From positions 1-30,183 of IMG/VR virus record IMGVR_UViG_3300044855_000172: a DNA stretch of 30,183 nucleotides; one strand, 5' to 3'. Positions 1-6,136 of the stretch are shown in pieces. Position numbers and translations under genes: made by a program. The notes below the pieces were generated by a model. That model ran no database searches. It was not told where the DNA came from and saw only the letters and a program-made list of their open reading frames with translations. Each line of letters opens with the position of its first letter. The stretch's first letter is position 1. The stretch comes from a virus.

Positions 1-145
1 ACGGGTAGGTCGCGGAACATGGCGGCATGATAGCCGAAGTGTGTGCAAAAAAAAATGGCTGTGGGGGGTCCGTACCATTTCACTCCAAGCCAAGGCCCTA
101 CCCGGGGCGTCAATCCTGCGCACACTCATCATCCACCCCCCGATG

Positions 146-250
146 ATCAGCACACTGACGATCCTCGAGCTGATGGTTAGCACGCGCTTAGTCAGTACGC
201 TGACGATCCCGACGCTGACAATCCTCGAGCTGGTAATCAGCACACTGACG
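146..250. repeat. 15-bp imperfect tandem repeat, seven units
   Basis: Seven consecutive 15-bp units. Units at 146-160 and 236-250 are identical (ATCAGCACACTGACG). Units at 161-175 and 221-235 share their first 12 bases (ATCCTCGAGCTG). The unit at 191-205 (GTCAGTACGCTGACG) is a near copy of the first. All spacings are multiples of 15, so reading frames on both strands stay open through the array, and the + strand reads as a hydrophobic pentapeptide repeat (ISTLT type). It could be an iteron-like protein-binding array or the remnant of a repeat-coding sequence; the sequence alone does not decide. Confidence 0.7.
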
Positions 251-290
251 ATCGCCTGGGCGCTCGGGCCGGGCGCTTGAGCGCTGGAAC

Positions 291-600
291 GGGGGGCTAT
301 TTTCGCGCCCCCCGTTGCCCCCGTACTTGAAGACGTGCCATCGGGGGCTATGGGGGGCTACGGTCAGACTGCAGTAGGCAGCACTGCGAGCATAGCCCCC
401 CGTTGCCCCCCATTTTGTTGGGGGCTATGGGGGGCTACGGTCAGACTAAGACCCCCGATAGCGCAAGCATAGCCCCCCCCTGCCCCACGCAGGGCCCGGC
501 ATGATTCCGGGGGGCAGGGGGGCTATGGGGGGCATAGCCCCTCGCATTCCACCCAGTAAACGTACAGTCCCAAACCTATCGTCGAAACCATAGCCCCCCA
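291..600. repeat. GGGGGCTAT motif array with 28-bp direct repeat
   Basis: The motif GGGG(G)CTAT or its complement occurs at about 291, 343, 391, 420, 468, 517, 531 and 588, in both orientations. A perfect 28-bp direct repeat lies at 343-370 and 420-447, 77 bp apart. Each copy is followed after 15-20 bases by a similar inverted arm (CATAGCCCCCC, at 391 and 468), giving two composite units. At 509-532 three runs of six G are separated by CA and CTAT, with a GGG at 492, so a G-quadruplex is possible. Function is unknown; candidates are integrase arm sites, an origin or an operator array. Confidence 0.75.
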
Positions 601-756
601 TAACCCCCCGAGAGGGAAGCCCCCCGAAAACGCTGCCCCCCGATTCCACCCCCCGAAAGACCCCACGCTGCGCTGGGTTGTAAGTTTCGCGTCAGGAAAG
701 CCGCCGATGATGCGTGCGTGGCGCCGATGGGCGGCGCCGATAACCTGGAGAGAGAG

Positions 757-948
757 ATGACGAAGACTCAGCAGCGCGACGCGAGGATGGCCCGCCTGGC
801 ATGCCTGCAGCGCATGCCCGACATGGCTGCTCGGATCCTGAGTGCAGCCCACAGGGCCGCGATGAGGCAGGCCGATAAGCGTGAGATTGAAGACCTGGCG
901 CGCGAGCTGGGCGTGACGAGCCAGCGCGACTGGGTGATCTGCGGCTGA
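757..948 (+). CDS. Small basic helical protein, unknown function
   Basis: A 63-residue protein, unrecognised. It starts at ATG 757 right behind a purine run GGAGAGAGAG (747-756) that serves as ribosome binding site. It is rich in Arg, Ala and Met, predicted largely helical, with an Ala/Arg amphipathic middle and a C-terminal segment reading IEDLARELGVTSQRDW that looks like a small helix-turn-helix or a protein-binding helix pair. It is the first gene of the rightward block of small genes. A compact nucleic-acid-binding role is possible but not shown by any known motif. Confidence 0.65.
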   Translation: MTKTQQRDARMARLACLQRMPDMAARILSAAHRAAMRQADKREIEDLARELGVTSQRDWVICG

Positions 949-958
949 CGAATAACCA

Positions 959-974
959 CGGGCCTACGGGCCCG
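959..974 (+). other. Intergenic hairpin with TACG loop
   Basis: A perfect 6-bp stem CGGGCC/GGCCCG closes a TACG loop. C(UACG)G belongs to the very stable UNCG tetraloop class in RNA. There is no T run, so it is not a classical terminator. It sits between the stop at 948 and the ribosome binding site of the gene at 995 and may shape mRNA ends or stability. Confidence 0.6.
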
Positions 975-994
975 GTAATCGAAGGAGAGAGAAA

Positions 995-1069
995 ATGGAA
1001 TTTTTAATGATGATTGCATGTGTCGGCGTGCTGGTGTCGATAGTCGCGCTTGCGATGTTTTTGGACTGA
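995..1069 (+). CDS. 24-residue single-helix membrane peptide
   Basis: ATG 995 follows a strong GAAGGAGAGAG site (981-991). The product is a 24-residue peptide that is almost entirely hydrophobic (MEFLMMIACVGVLVSIVALA) and ends FLD, as expected for one membrane span with an acidic end. It is followed immediately by a hairpin. The Shine-Dalgarno quality and clean hydrophobic profile argue that it is translated; its size makes it easy to miss. No family is recognised. Similar mini-ORFs lie at 1594 and 3640. Confidence 0.5.
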   Translation: MEFLMMIACVGVLVSIVALAMFLD

Positions 1070-1078
1070 CCCCGAGTT

Positions 1079-1101
1079 ATAACCCCGCGAGTCGGGGTTA
1101 T
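1079..1101 (+). terminator. Hairpin, possible terminator or attenuator
   Basis: Perfect 9-bp stem ATAACCCCG/CGGGGTTAT with a 5-nt loop, directly after the membrane mini-gene. No T run follows, so termination would be weak or factor-dependent. It may act as an mRNA processing or stability element. Confidence 0.5.
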
Positions 1102-1131
1102 GGCGCGCGGTTTGCGCGGACAGGAGAAGAC

Positions 1132-1314
1132 ATGGAATATCGAGGTTTCGCCCTGCAGCGCGCCGGCTCTGACTGGTGCGTGACGTTCCCGACGGGAAAC
1201 TCCCAGACTGGCGGCGCCCGCACCCGTTGGGGCACGCTGGCCGAGGTCCGCGCCGATGTGGATGCGTACCTGGCGTCCACGCTGGAGCCGCACCGTCGGC
1301 CGATGTGGGCGTAA
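1132..1314 (+). CDS. Small phage protein, unknown function
   Basis: A 60-residue protein beginning at ATG 1132 with AGGAG at 1122-1126. It reads as a short beta-rich N-terminal part (FALQRAGSDWCVTFPTG) followed by a helix, LAEVRADVDAYLAS. The same order, a GFAL.R strand and later a helix ending AYLA, appears in the gene at 1752, so the two may be distant relatives. No known domain is recognised. It belongs to the early-type small-gene block, with a hairpin (1349-1364) between it and the next gene. Confidence 0.65.
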   Translation: MEYRGFALQRAGSDWCVTFPTGNSQTGGARTRWGTLAEVRADVDAYLASTLEPHRRPMWA

Positions 1315-1348
1315 GCCCCGCGTAAGCCTGTCCCCCGACACTACCCAC

Positions 1349-1364
1349 GCCGGCCGATGCCGGC
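1349..1364 (+). other. Intergenic hairpin
   Basis: 6-bp perfect stem GCCGGC/GCCGGC around a 4-nt loop CGAT. It lies 17 bases ahead of the next start codon and just before its ribosome binding site (CTGGAG), so it could affect access to that site. No T run. Confidence 0.45.
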
Positions 1365-1381
1365 TCACCTGGAGAACGACG

Positions 1382-1591
1382 ATGGACACGAAGACGATTA
1401 CGATGAGCTCCGCACTGCGGGAAAAGTTGCTGGCCTTGGGCTGGAAGCCCGAGCGCGTCACCTGGGGGCGCCGCGTCGACGGCTCTCCGCACGGGATGAC
1501 CCTTGAGAGAGACGGCGTGGAACGCTATCACTTGGGACCGTTCGTCCCCGTGCACGCAGGGGATCAATCGGCGATCGTTCGCTGGGGCTGA
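1382..1591 (+). CDS. Small phage protein, unknown function
   Basis: A 69-residue protein. ATG 1382 is preceded by CTGGAGAACGAC, which sets the start; the open frame extends further upstream but without a better site. The sequence has one helical segment near the N-terminus (ALREKLLALGWKPERV) and then a beta-rich, Gly/Arg/His-containing part (TWGRRVDGSPHGMTLERDG). No known domain is recognised. The next mini-gene starts two bases after its stop, so the two are probably co-translated. Confidence 0.65.
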   Translation: MDTKTITMSSALREKLLALGWKPERVTWGRRVDGSPHGMTLERDGVERYHLGPFVPVHAGDQSAIVRWG

Positions 1592-1593
1592 AG

Positions 1594-1683
1594 ATGCACG
1601 ACACCCCCCTGACCCTCGCCTGCGTGGCGTTCGCAGTCGCATTCGGCCTCGCCCTGGGCGCCTTGGTGGCGCTCGGGCTCTGA
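1594..1683 (+). CDS. 29-residue single-helix membrane peptide
   Basis: ATG 1594 lies two bases after the preceding stop, suggesting translational coupling; its own ribosome binding site is weak. After MHDTP the remaining 24 residues are uninterrupted hydrophobic and small residues (LTLACVAFAVAFGLALGALV), a textbook single transmembrane helix. It is followed at once by a large hairpin structure. No family is recognised. It is supported by the hydrophobic profile and by the repeated pattern of mini membrane gene plus hairpin in this block. Confidence 0.45.
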   Translation: MHDTPLTLACVAFAVAFGLALGALVALGL

Positions 1684-1722
1684 CGCATCCACCGAGCCCC
1701 GCGCGCGGGGTTCTAGGATGCG
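1684..1722 (+). terminator. Long two-part hairpin after membrane mini-gene
   Basis: An outer stem CGCATCC (1684-1690) / GGATGCG (1716-1722) encloses an inner stem of about nine pairs centred on CCCCGCGCGCGGGG (1697-1710). It begins on the base after the stop codon. It is very stable but has no U tract, so it is either a factor-assisted terminator or an RNA processing/stability element. Confidence 0.5.
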
Positions 1723-1751
1723 CCACAGTGGCGCAGACAAAGAGGAAGACG

Positions 1752-2036
1752 ATGAACCGTATTACTGTTGTCCAGCTGCAGGCCGCAGTTGACCGCCTGA
1801 ACCGCGAAACTGGCTCCCCGATGCAGCCTTACGCCCCCGATACCGACGGCCGCCAGCGTGCGCAGATCGGCAACTTCCACCTGTCGCGCGCCTACGGCGG
1901 CTTCGCGCTGCATCGCATGGTGACTGACGGCGGCAACGTTTCGTCGCCCCTGAGCACCGGCCACATTCCGGCGCGCGAGCTGCTGGATCGCATGCATGCC
2001 TATCTGGCGGGTATCGATGCAGCCCGCCGCGCCTGA
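1752..2036 (+). CDS. Small phage protein, unknown function
   Basis: A 94-residue protein starting at ATG 1752 with AGAGGAAGA (1740-1748) as ribosome binding site. It opens with a helix (ITVVQLQAAVDRLNRETG), then a Pro-rich turn, a beta-like stretch (NFHLSRAYGGFALHRMVTDGG) and a C-terminal helix (ARELLDRMHAYLAGIDAARRA). It looks like a compact, complete domain with good codon use. I do not recognise a named family. The GFAL.R and AYLA segments recall the protein encoded at 1132. Confidence 0.7.
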   Translation: MNRITVVQLQAAVDRLNRETGSPMQPYAPDTDGRQRAQIGNFHLSRAYGGFALHRMVTDGGNVSSPLSTGHIPARELLDRMHAYLAGIDAARRA

Positions 2037-2064
2037 CACCCCCACCGAGCCCCTACGCGGGCCT

Positions 2065-2172
2065 ATGTGGCCCTTTCCGCCCCAGCTGCTGGACTACCCC
2101 TGCCAGCCGCCTGGCGCGCGCCCTGTGCGCCCGCCTGCGGCGCCCCTGCCGGACGAACCGGCGCTATTTTGA
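2065..2172 (+). CDS. Possible 35-residue Pro-rich peptide
   Basis: ATG 2065 to TGA 2172 encodes a 35-residue Pro-rich peptide starting MWPFPPQLLDYPCQPPGARP. No strong ribosome binding site precedes it; a weak 4-bp hairpin (GCCC/GGGC, 2049-2062) lies just upstream. It fills the gap between two clear genes, and its stop overlaps the ribosome binding site of the next gene, which suits coupled translation. It may equally be untranslated leader. No known family. Confidence 0.3.
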   Translation: MWPFPPQLLDYPCQPPGARPVRPPAAPLPDEPALF

Positions 2173-2184
2173 GGAGATGATGAG

Positions 2185-2493
2185 ATGCACACCGGACCCT
2201 GGACCCCCGAGCCCCCGGCGCCGACGCGCCTGTACTCCTGCACCGACTACCCGCGCCGCGTGCGCGCCGAGAGCCCCAACGCTGCTGCCGCCATCGTGGC
2301 GCGCTACTTGGCGCGCCAGCGTTTCGGGCGCCCTGCTCGTTGCCATGGGCTACGCACTGACGGCTGGGCGCAGGACCGCCACACCGGAAAAATTGTCGCC
2401 TGGCACTATCAATCGACCATCGTCGGGCGCGCGTCGCGCCGTGGCGGCGGACACCCGATCCTCGGGGAACTGCGCATCGTCGTGCGGGCCTAA
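2185..2493 (+). CDS. MHTGPW-type small phage protein
   Basis: A 102-residue protein. GAGGAG (2171-2176) eight bases ahead fixes ATG 2185. It begins MHTGPWTPEPP, like the next gene (MHTPGPWTF), so both carry the HT-GPW opening seen in many small phage proteins. The rest contains a helix (PNAAAAIVARYLARQRFG) and a His/Trp/Arg-rich strand region (GKIVAWHYQSTIVG). No catalytic motif is visible. Function unknown; the shared N-terminus may be a common folding or partner-binding element. Confidence 0.7.
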   Translation: MHTGPWTPEPPAPTRLYSCTDYPRRVRAESPNAAAAIVARYLARQRFGRPARCHGLRTDGWAQDRHTGKIVAWHYQSTIVGRASRRGGGHPILGELRIVVRA

Positions 2494-2505
2494 AGGAGAA
2501 CGAAA

Positions 2506-2781
2506 ATGCACACCCCTGGACCTTGGACCTTTGGACGCGCGATCCCTGCGGACGATACCGTCTCGCGCATTGTGCGCGCTGGTGATGATCACATCGCCGT
2601 CGTGATGGATCTAGACGGCGCCGCACAGGAGGCGGTGGACAATGCCCGCCTGATCGCCGCCGCCCCCCAGCTGCTCCTTGCCCTGCAGCGCCTGACGCGT
2701 CCGGACGATGGTCGCGGGCCTGCAGATGAAGATCTGGCGTATGCGCTGGACGCTATCCGCGCCGCCACGGGGAGCCAGTGA
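2506..2781 (+). CDS. HTPGPW-family small phage protein
   Basis: A 91-residue protein with AAAGGAG (2492-2498) before ATG 2506. The opening HTPGPW and the later block NARLIAAAPQLLLALQ are hallmarks of a widespread family of small phage and prophage proteins of unknown function. The length fits that family. It probably folds as a small alpha/beta domain ending in a helical tail (DEDLAYALDAIRAATG). The next start codon shares the last base of its stop (TGATG), so they are translated together. Confidence 0.8.
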   Translation: MHTPGPWTFGRAIPADDTVSRIVRAGDDHIAVVMDLDGAAQEAVDNARLIAAAPQLLLALQRLTRPDDGRGPADEDLAYALDAIRAATGSQ

Positions 2782-3059
2782 TGCCCCTCGTGTTACGTAA
2801 TTGCGACCCACCCCCCGAGGCACTAGCCCGGGGCCTTGACGCCGCCCACGCAGTCCTATCGGCTGCCGGCATTACCCCGCGCGCCGCCTGGCTGCAATCT
2901 GGCTATCACGTGGCTTGGACGGATGCCTTAGCCATGCAGGCCTGGTATCGCGCCGAGGATGCCTGCGTGCGGGCCGCATTCGGCTCTTGGCGCGGCGCGC
3001 CGCTGGCGGTGGCGATGGAGTGGGAACCCGATGCGGAGGGCGAGCGATGCGAGTCCTGA
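2781..3059 (+). CDS. Hypothetical protein, 92 residues
   Basis: Starts at ATG 2781, overlapping the previous stop by one base; a GTG one codon earlier is possible but less likely. GGGGAG (2769-2774) can serve as ribosome binding site. The protein has an Ala-rich helix (ALARGLDAAHAVLSAAGITP) followed by Trp-rich segments (AWLQSGYHVAWTDALAMQAWY) and an acidic end. No known domain is recognised. Its last 13 bases overlap the methyltransferase-like gene, so translation of the two is likely coupled. Confidence 0.7.
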   Translation: MPLVLRNCDPPPEALARGLDAAHAVLSAAGITPRAAWLQSGYHVAWTDALAMQAWYRAEDACVRAAFGSWRGAPLAVAMEWEPDAEGERCES

Positions 3060-3643
3060 TAGCCTGCGAGTATTCCGGCGCCGTGCGCGGCGCGTTTCGC
3101 GCTGTTGGCCACGATGCGATGTCCTGCGATCTGCTGCCGACAGACGTTCCCGGCCCGCACTATCAAGGCGACGTGCGCGACGTGCTGGGCGACGGGTGGG
3201 ATTTGATGGTGGCACATCCGCCTTGCACGTATTTGAGCGTCAGCGGCATGCACTGGACGCGGCGCGGGTTGCGCGATGAGCAACTGACCCACAACGCGTT
3301 GATGTTTGTTCACATATTGATGGACGCGCCAATCCCACGCATTGCCATCGAGAACCCGGTCAGCATGATCAGCACATGGATTCGCAAGCCTGAGCAGATC
3401 ATTCAGCCGTGGCAATTTGGGCACGATGCGTCGAAGAAAACCTGCCTGTGGTTGCAGAATTTGCCGCCATTGCGGCCAACGCAGATCGTCGAGCCGCGCA
3501 TCGTCAACGGACGGAAGCGCTGGGGCAACCAGACCGACAGCGGACAGAACCGCCTGAGCCCGAGCCCGGATCGCTGGAAGATCCGCAGCGCCACTTATGC
3601 CGGCATAGCTGGCGCCATGGCCGACCAATGGGGGCGCCTATGA
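3047..3643 (+). CDS. C5-cytosine-DNA-methyltransferase-like protein
   Basis: A 198-residue protein of the Dcm-type cytosine methyltransferase superfamily. It has an N-terminal SAM-binding strand and loop (VLIACEYSGAVR, residues 3-14), a Pro-Pro-Cys motif at 58-60 whose Cys would be the catalytic nucleophile, and ENP at 102-104 in the place of the usual ENV motif. It is roughly half the length of full C5 methyltransferases and shows no separate target-recognition domain, so sequence specificity and even activity are uncertain. The open frame extends upstream to 2915, but ATG 3047 is where the methylase fold begins. No cognate restriction enzyme lies beside it; a role in protecting phage DNA is inference. 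Confidence 0.75.
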   Translation: MRVLIACEYSGAVRGAFRAVGHDAMSCDLLPTDVPGPHYQGDVRDVLGDGWDLMVAHPPCTYLSVSGMHWTRRGLRDEQLTHNALMFVHILMDAPIPRIAIENPVSMISTWIRKPEQIIQPWQFGHDASKKTCLWLQNLPPLRPTQIVEPRIVNGRKRWGNQTDSGQNRLSPSPDRWKIRSATYAGIAGAMADQWGRL

Positions 3644-3702
3644 TCTGGGCCGCCCTAGCCTTCCTGCTGGCGCTTGCGCTGGCCCTGCTGCTCGACCTAT
3701 AA
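3640..3702 (+). CDS. 20-residue single-helix membrane peptide
   Basis: ATG 3640 overlaps the methyltransferase-like stop (ATGA). The product is a 20-residue peptide, MIWAALAFLLALALALLLDL, hydrophobic from end to end except the final Asp. It is the last gene of the block and is followed six bases later by a terminator-like hairpin. No family is recognised. The overlap with the upstream stop and the similarity in type to the mini-genes at 995 and 1594 support it. Confidence 0.45.
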   Translation: MIWAALAFLLALALALLLDL

Positions 3703-3708
3703 TCGGGC

Positions 3709-3728
3709 GCCCGCTCGCGGCGGGCTTT
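3709..3728 (+). terminator. Terminator hairpin ending the left rightward block
   Basis: Perfect 6-bp stem GCCCGC (3709-3714) / GCGGGC (3720-3725), loop TCGCG, followed by TTT and a pyrimidine-rich stretch. It lies just after the last rightward gene. Confidence 0.6.
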
Positions 3729-3767
3729 CGCTGTTGTCTCCTCCTGCCGGGCACTTTGCCGGCTTCC

Positions 3768-3805
3768 TCCCCGGGTCGAGTGTCGCGCTCCCCGGGGATT
3801 TTTTT
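3768..3805 (+). terminator. Strong rho-independent terminator
   Basis: Stem TCCCCGGG (3768-3775) / CCCGGGGA (3791-3798) with a 15-nt loop, followed directly by seven T (3799-3805). This is the best classical terminator in the window. It stops rightward transcription just where the convergent primase-helicase gene ends; the T run overlaps that gene's stop codon. Confidence 0.8.
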
Positions 3806-6128
3806 AGTCCGGCACTACGCGGCGCAGTTCGTGAACAGAAGCAGTGTGCAAGGTTTCTGCCGCATCGCGCGCTTCCGTTTTCGTCCCGCGCCAATCCGGT
3901 GAAAGCCAGATATGCCGGCGCGTGCCATAACGTTTTGTTTTCACTAAACCAACGTCGACCCACCCGCATTCAGATAGCGCGTGCAGCAGCGCCGGCACGT
4001 TCAGCCTGACATTCTGCGGCGCATGATCTTGCAGCCGATCAACGACCGCCTGCCACGGTCCACACGCGAACCCGTGGCGGAATTCCAGCGCTTTCTTTTC
4101 GATCCGCTCGACCAGCCACGATTCCGCGCCCGTGCGCGCGCTGCCGACCATGATCGTTTTGGCGTCGGTCCACGGCGGTGTTGCGGCCGGATTGAACCGG
4201 CTCACGTTACGCTGGCGCAGATACGCCGCACCGGCCTGCAGCCCACCGGCCTTGAAATAGCTCCACAGGGCAAGCGAATCCTGTTCGCGCATCCGTGGCG
4301 CATCGGTCCACGTCACCCACCAGCGTCGATCCTCCGATGGTATTGCAATGGCGTCCCGATAATTGGTCATGCCTATGACCAGCGATTGATTCACGACCGA
4401 TATGGGATGCTGGCCCTTGCGCTGCACAGTCAATAGCTCGGGCGGCGCCGCAAGAATCGGTTTCAGCCGGTTTTCCAGTGCGCGACGGTCAATCGCTTCT
4501 GACTGTCTTAGTTCATTGAAGATAATTACCTCGTTTTCAAGGAAATAGCCCCAGACCTGCTGCAGCTCCGCTGCCTCCACGCTGGTGCAATTGCTTTTCG
4601 TCTCGCCGCCAATCGCGTATAACAGCGGGGCGATCATCGAGTCCTTGCCTGCGCCAGGCACGCCGCCGATGAGCAGCGCATGATTGATTTTGACGCCGGG
4701 ATGCTGGACCTTGTATGCCATTGCATCCAGCAAATGCTGCCGCTCTGCCGGGTCCGAGATCAGCCGCTCAACGTGAGCCAGCCACGGGCCGGGGTCACCG
4801 CCCACGCAGTCCGGGCGGGCGTTACGCCACTTGTTCCCGTAGACCTGCCCGACGTGCTCGCACAGGACCGCGCGCCCAGGCGCGTAGGTGATACCCTGCA
4901 GCATCCGGCCACGCATCGCCGCGCGGTTTTCATCGTATGACGTTGCCGCCTCGACCCGGCGCGCCCCGCCTGATGCACTGGCGTGAATCGAGTGGCACCG
5001 GACGTGCCTGTACATTGCATTGAACGAGTTGCGCGTGTATTCCACGCACTGCTGGATGTCGAAATACCCGTCGTCGGGCACGACGTAGGCAAAACGCTTG
5101 TGCCACTCGCCGATCTCAAGCGCAGACGGGTCGCGCTCGTCTGCTGCGGCCTGCGCCTCGGCGTGCTCTGTGGCCTGCGGCTCGGGCTTCGCTGCAGGCT
5201 CGGGTGCTGCGGGCTTCCAGAGCGTCGTCCTCGGCGCGATCCAGGCCCGCGCGTCGGACCACCGCGTCCACCCGCTATCGGCGCAGTCCCATGCGTCGGG
5301 CTGCCCGCTGGGGTCGATGACCTTGACCTCGGCCGCCAGCGGCTGCAGGATGGCCGCCAGGCGCTGCATAGCCTCGATGCCGGCCTGATCCGCGTCGGGC
5401 CACAGGAGGATTTTCCGGCCCCGGAGGGTCTGCCAGTTCGCTCTGCTGAGAGCCTGCGCGCCCCCGGGCCAGGTCACGGCGACGTAAGGCGAGCCCGCTA
5501 GGGCTGCGGCAGCGTCTGCGGCTTTCTCGCCCTCGACCACCAGCACCGGATCCTCGGGGCGGGCCTCCAGTTCCTGCAGGCGATACAGCGGCCTCGGCAC
5601 CGGCCACTGGCCCATGCCCCAGCCGTCTGCGGAGAAAGTCCAAGGCACGATCTGCTTGCGCTCCCCGGGCGGGTCATAGCGGGCCACGTAGCCCAAGACG
5701 TCCCCGTTGCCGTCGAAGTACGTCCAGCGCGCTGACGGCGCGCCGTGGATCGGGTGGATACAGTCGCAGTCTGCGGCCTCGCTGGGGACCGGCGTGATAA
5801 CCTGCCGCTGCGGTTTCGCTGGGCGCGGCTTGGCAGGCACGCTGCTGGCGGGCGCGTCGTCGCTCAGTTCGCGGTAGGCCTCGGCCATGCTCAGTTCATG
5901 GATCGCGGCATAGAGTGAGATCAGATCCCCACCGCGCTCGCTGGTGGCGAAGTCTGCCCAGCGGCCGCTCAGGAGGTTGACGGAGCAGGAGTCGCCCTCG
6001 CCGCCGGCCAGGTCGCCGCAGACCCACTCATGGCCCCGCCTGCGACCGCCTGCGAGCCACTGGGGAACGAGGGTGTCGGCGCTGATCAGCAGGCGCTGGG
6101 CCAATGCGGTGAAGTCGAGTTTATTCAC
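3804..6128 (-). CDS. Toprim primase / SF3-type helicase
   Basis: A 774-residue replication protein that should synthesise primers and unwind DNA. Residues 30-80 resemble the zinc-binding primase N-terminus (GHEWVCGDL, then RWADFATSERGGDLISL). A Toprim domain follows with VVEGEK near 197-202 and the PDAD acidic pair near 244-247. The C-terminal half is a D5/DUF5906-type ATPase with Walker A GVPGAGKDS (about 489-497), Walker B VIIFNEL (534-540) and a sensor VIGMTNY (584-590). I chose GTG 6128 because GAGGGA sits just upstream and the methyltransferase gene stops eight bases before; a longer frame would overlap that gene. It is the last gene of the leftward operon. Confidence 0.88.
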   Translation of the reverse strand: MNKLDFTALAQRLLISADTLVPQWLAGGRRRGHEWVCGDLAGGEGDSCSVNLLSGRWADFATSERGGDLISLYAAIHELSMAEAYRELSDDAPASSVPAKPRPAKPQRQVITPVPSEAADCDCIHPIHGAPSARWTYFDGNGDVLGYVARYDPPGERKQIVPWTFSADGWGMGQWPVPRPLYRLQELEARPEDPVLVVEGEKAADAAAALAGSPYVAVTWPGGAQALSRANWQTLRGRKILLWPDADQAGIEAMQRLAAILQPLAAEVKVIDPSGQPDAWDCADSGWTRWSDARAWIAPRTTLWKPAAPEPAAKPEPQATEHAEAQAAADERDPSALEIGEWHKRFAYVVPDDGYFDIQQCVEYTRNSFNAMYRHVRCHSIHASASGGARRVEAATSYDENRAAMRGRMLQGITYAPGRAVLCEHVGQVYGNKWRNARPDCVGGDPGPWLAHVERLISDPAERQHLLDAMAYKVQHPGVKINHALLIGGVPGAGKDSMIAPLLYAIGGETKSNCTSVEAAELQQVWGYFLENEVIIFNELRQSEAIDRRALENRLKPILAAPPELLTVQRKGQHPISVVNQSLVIGMTNYRDAIAIPSEDRRWWVTWTDAPRMREQDSLALWSYFKAGGLQAGAAYLRQRNVSRFNPAATPPWTDAKTIMVGSARTGAESWLVERIEKKALEFRHGFACGPWQAVVDRLQDHAPQNVRLNVPALLHALSECGWVDVGLVKTKRYGTRRHIWLSPDWRGTKTEARDAAETLHTASVHELRRVVPD

Positions 6129-6136
6129 GGTGTCCC

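Larger units (their letters stand above)
1..756. other. Non-coding, repeat-rich left end
   Basis: No gene is convincing here. Short open frames exist on both strands, but they run through repeats, lack good ribosome binding sites and look like no known protein. The stretch holds a run of nine A (47-55), a 15-bp tandem repeat array (146-250) and a G-rich motif array (291-600). About 150 bases then lead into the first clear ribosome binding site at 747-756. I found no sigma70 promoter I would defend for the rightward genes that follow. The left edge is cut, so this may be the inner side of an integration, origin or packaging region; that is inference. Confidence 0.6.

Noticed and set aside
41-280. 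79-residue open frame on the + strand over the tandem array
   Set aside because: It starts at GTG without a ribosome binding site and most of its length is the 15-bp repeat, which keeps several frames open by its period. Kept as a repeat, not a gene.
657-756. Promoter for the rightward left block
   Set aside because: TTGTAA and TTTCGC elements are present, but no acceptable -10 lies at the right spacing.
446-852. Two minus-strand open frames over the G-rich array
   Set aside because: Composition is dictated by G/C runs, there is no ribosome binding site, and they run against the clear gene at 757.
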